From Sansalvadorimonas sp965221135 (GTDB lineage: Bacteria; Pseudomonadota; Gammaproteobacteria; Pseudomonadales; Endozoicomonadaceae): 64,000 nucleotides of DNA. The notes beneath the pieces were generated by a model, which was not told the DNA's origin, searched no databases, and worked only from the letters and a program-made list of their open reading frames with translations. Location of the stretch: positions 1 through 64,000 of the forward strand of contig CBDCRZ010000069.1 in the NCBI GenBank assembly GCA_965221135.1, written 5' to 3'. This document shows, in pieces, positions 63,225 to 64,000 of the stretch. Within the stretch, counting starts at the first letter, position 1. Every line of letters begins with the position of its first letter. Made by a program: the position numbers and the translations under genes.

Positions 63225-63434
63225 CTAAGACACCTTGGGCCAGATGTCGATATTGGCCGGCACTTCCTTTTCCGCCAGGCCTTTCACGGTAACGGAGCGG
63301 TTCAGGGTTTGAAAGCTGACAATGCCATTAGCCAGCTGGCTTCCGGCAATAGCCAATCCTGCAATAAAACAAATACCGAGAATAATGGCTGGCAGTGTCT
63401 TCCCTGTAGGCTGAGGATCTGAGGCGGATGACAT
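63225..63434 (-). pseudogene. Truncated SIMPL-domain (DUF541) gene
   Basis: Only 69 residues remain from the ATG at 63434 (AGGTG seven bases upstream). After a basic start comes one membrane segment (L-P-A-I-I-L-G-I-C-F-I-A-G) and then L-N-R-S-V-T-V-K-G-L-A-E-K-E-V-P-A, the N-terminal part of SIMPL (YggE-like) periplasmic proteins. The frame stops shortly after I-D-I-W-P, where family members go on for about 150 more residues. An 8-base inverted repeat (63184-63191 with 63219-63226) lies at the cut. The other end of the gene is not in the window. Confidence 0.7.
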
Positions 63435-63565
63435 GATATGCACCTGACTGTTTTAACTGCGACCTGAGCTGTCTTAACGGAGGCCTGAGATACGGCACAG
63501 TTTAGTCAGCTTCAGCCTTTCGCTACAATATCAGCAAACTCCTACAGTGCCAGTCAGACTTATTC

Positions 63566-64000
63566 ATGCGTAATCCACGAATCTATGCTCCCATCCCTCT
63601 GGATGCCTATCAGCCTGTTGACCTGCCAGAAAGCGCAGCCAACCATGTAGGCCGTGTGCTGCGCATGAAAGCCAGTGACCCGCTGGTGTTGTTTGATGGC
63701 AAAGATGGCTGTTGGCAGGCACGGGTGAATGAAGTCACCAAAAAACGTGTACAGGTTGTTCCTCTGGAGCATATGCCTGGTGATAAAGAGTCACCTCTCA
63801 AAGTGTCTCTCGGACAGACTCTCAGCCGTGGTGAGCGTATGGACTACGCCATCCAGAAGGCCGTGGAATGCGGCGTCACAGAAATCACTCCACTGTTTAC
63901 CGAGCGCTGCGAGGTTAAGCTCAACAGTGAACGACAGGACAAACGTATTCGTCACTGGCAACAGATCATTATCAGCGCCTGTGAACAGTGCGGTCGTAAT
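63566..64000 (+). CDS. rsmE: 16S rRNA m3U1498 methyltransferase, 5' part
   Basis: The first 145 codons of a SPOUT-class methyltransferase that methylates U1498 of 16S rRNA; it runs off the right edge. M-R-N-P-R-I-Y at the start, H-V-G-R-V-L-R-M-K, Q-K-A-V-E-C-G-V-T-E-I-T-P-L-F-T-E-R and I-I-I-S-A-C-E-Q-C-G-R fit RsmE. The SAM-binding knot is beyond the window. It is divergent from the truncated SIMPL gene. Confidence 0.95.
   Translation, partial: MRNPRIYAPIPLDAYQPVDLPESAANHVGRVLRMKASDPLVLFDGKDGCWQARVNEVTKKRVQVVPLEHMPGDKESPLKVSLGQTLSRGERMDYAIQKAVECGVTEITPLFTERCEVKLNSERQDKRIRHWQQIIISACEQCGRN

Overview
The window looks like a chromosomal segment of a marine, animal-associated gammaproteobacterium, most likely Endozoicomonas or a close relative (inference). 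The housekeeping proteins are gammaproteobacterial in type: PflB, Pta, FbaA, Pgk, Epd, Tkt, SahR, MetK, AhcY, MetF and RsmE. Between them sit many long genes for secreted or eukaryote-like proteins: ankyrin-like, RING/TRAF zinc finger, SRCR receptor-like, patatin, PAAR and coiled-coil. I saw no tRNA, rRNA, CRISPR array or intact insertion sequence.

Layout. 1-9.5 kb is an accessory stretch: a cut-off secreted protein, a small Cys-rich protein, an ankyrin-like protein, a RING-finger protein, a Pro/Glu-tailed membrane protein, an ammonium transporter fused to a degenerate GGDEF domain, and a LicD-type protein. 9.6-15 kb is an anaerobic pyruvate module (pta, pflB and a YheO-type regulator, all on the minus strand). 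15.4-21.2 kb holds a DUF2057 protein, YigZ, a PAAR spike-tip protein with a Gln/Pro-repeat partner, a patatin phospholipase, a small membrane protein, a lysophospholipase-like hydrolase and a DUF903 lipoprotein. 21.4-25.6 kb is fba and pgk, then a DEAD-box helicase.

From 21 to 61 kb the backbone is the familiar set fba-pgk-epd-tkt (all minus) facing sahR-metK-ahcY-metF (all plus). Here it is pulled apart. Between pgk and epd lie the helicase and four large or membrane-type unknown genes. Between epd and tkt lie RING/TRAF genes in several states of preservation, a coiled-coil protein and a receptor-like SRCR gene split by an in-frame amber codon. Between tkt and sahR lie three tandem paralogous secreted proteins and pepT. 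Between metK and ahcY lie two paralogous secreted proteins. 61-64 kb has a two-repeat unknown gene beside a truncated SIMPL gene, then the start of rsmE.

The most notable observation is that several islands carry scars of their own amplification. A copy of the tkt 3' end lies beside a RING fragment, a deleted copy of the epd 5' end lies beside another RING gene, and a short ORF fuses an ahcY internal piece to the metK 3' end and terminator. These suggest accessory genes were duplicated together with the edges of their core neighbours and then trimmed at short homologies. Metabolically, SahR probably controls metK, ahcY and perhaps metF through TATCAA-type palindromes before sahR and ahcY. Pta and PflB form an acetyl-CoA/formate branch, and Tkt, Epd, Pgk and Fba serve central sugar-phosphate metabolism.
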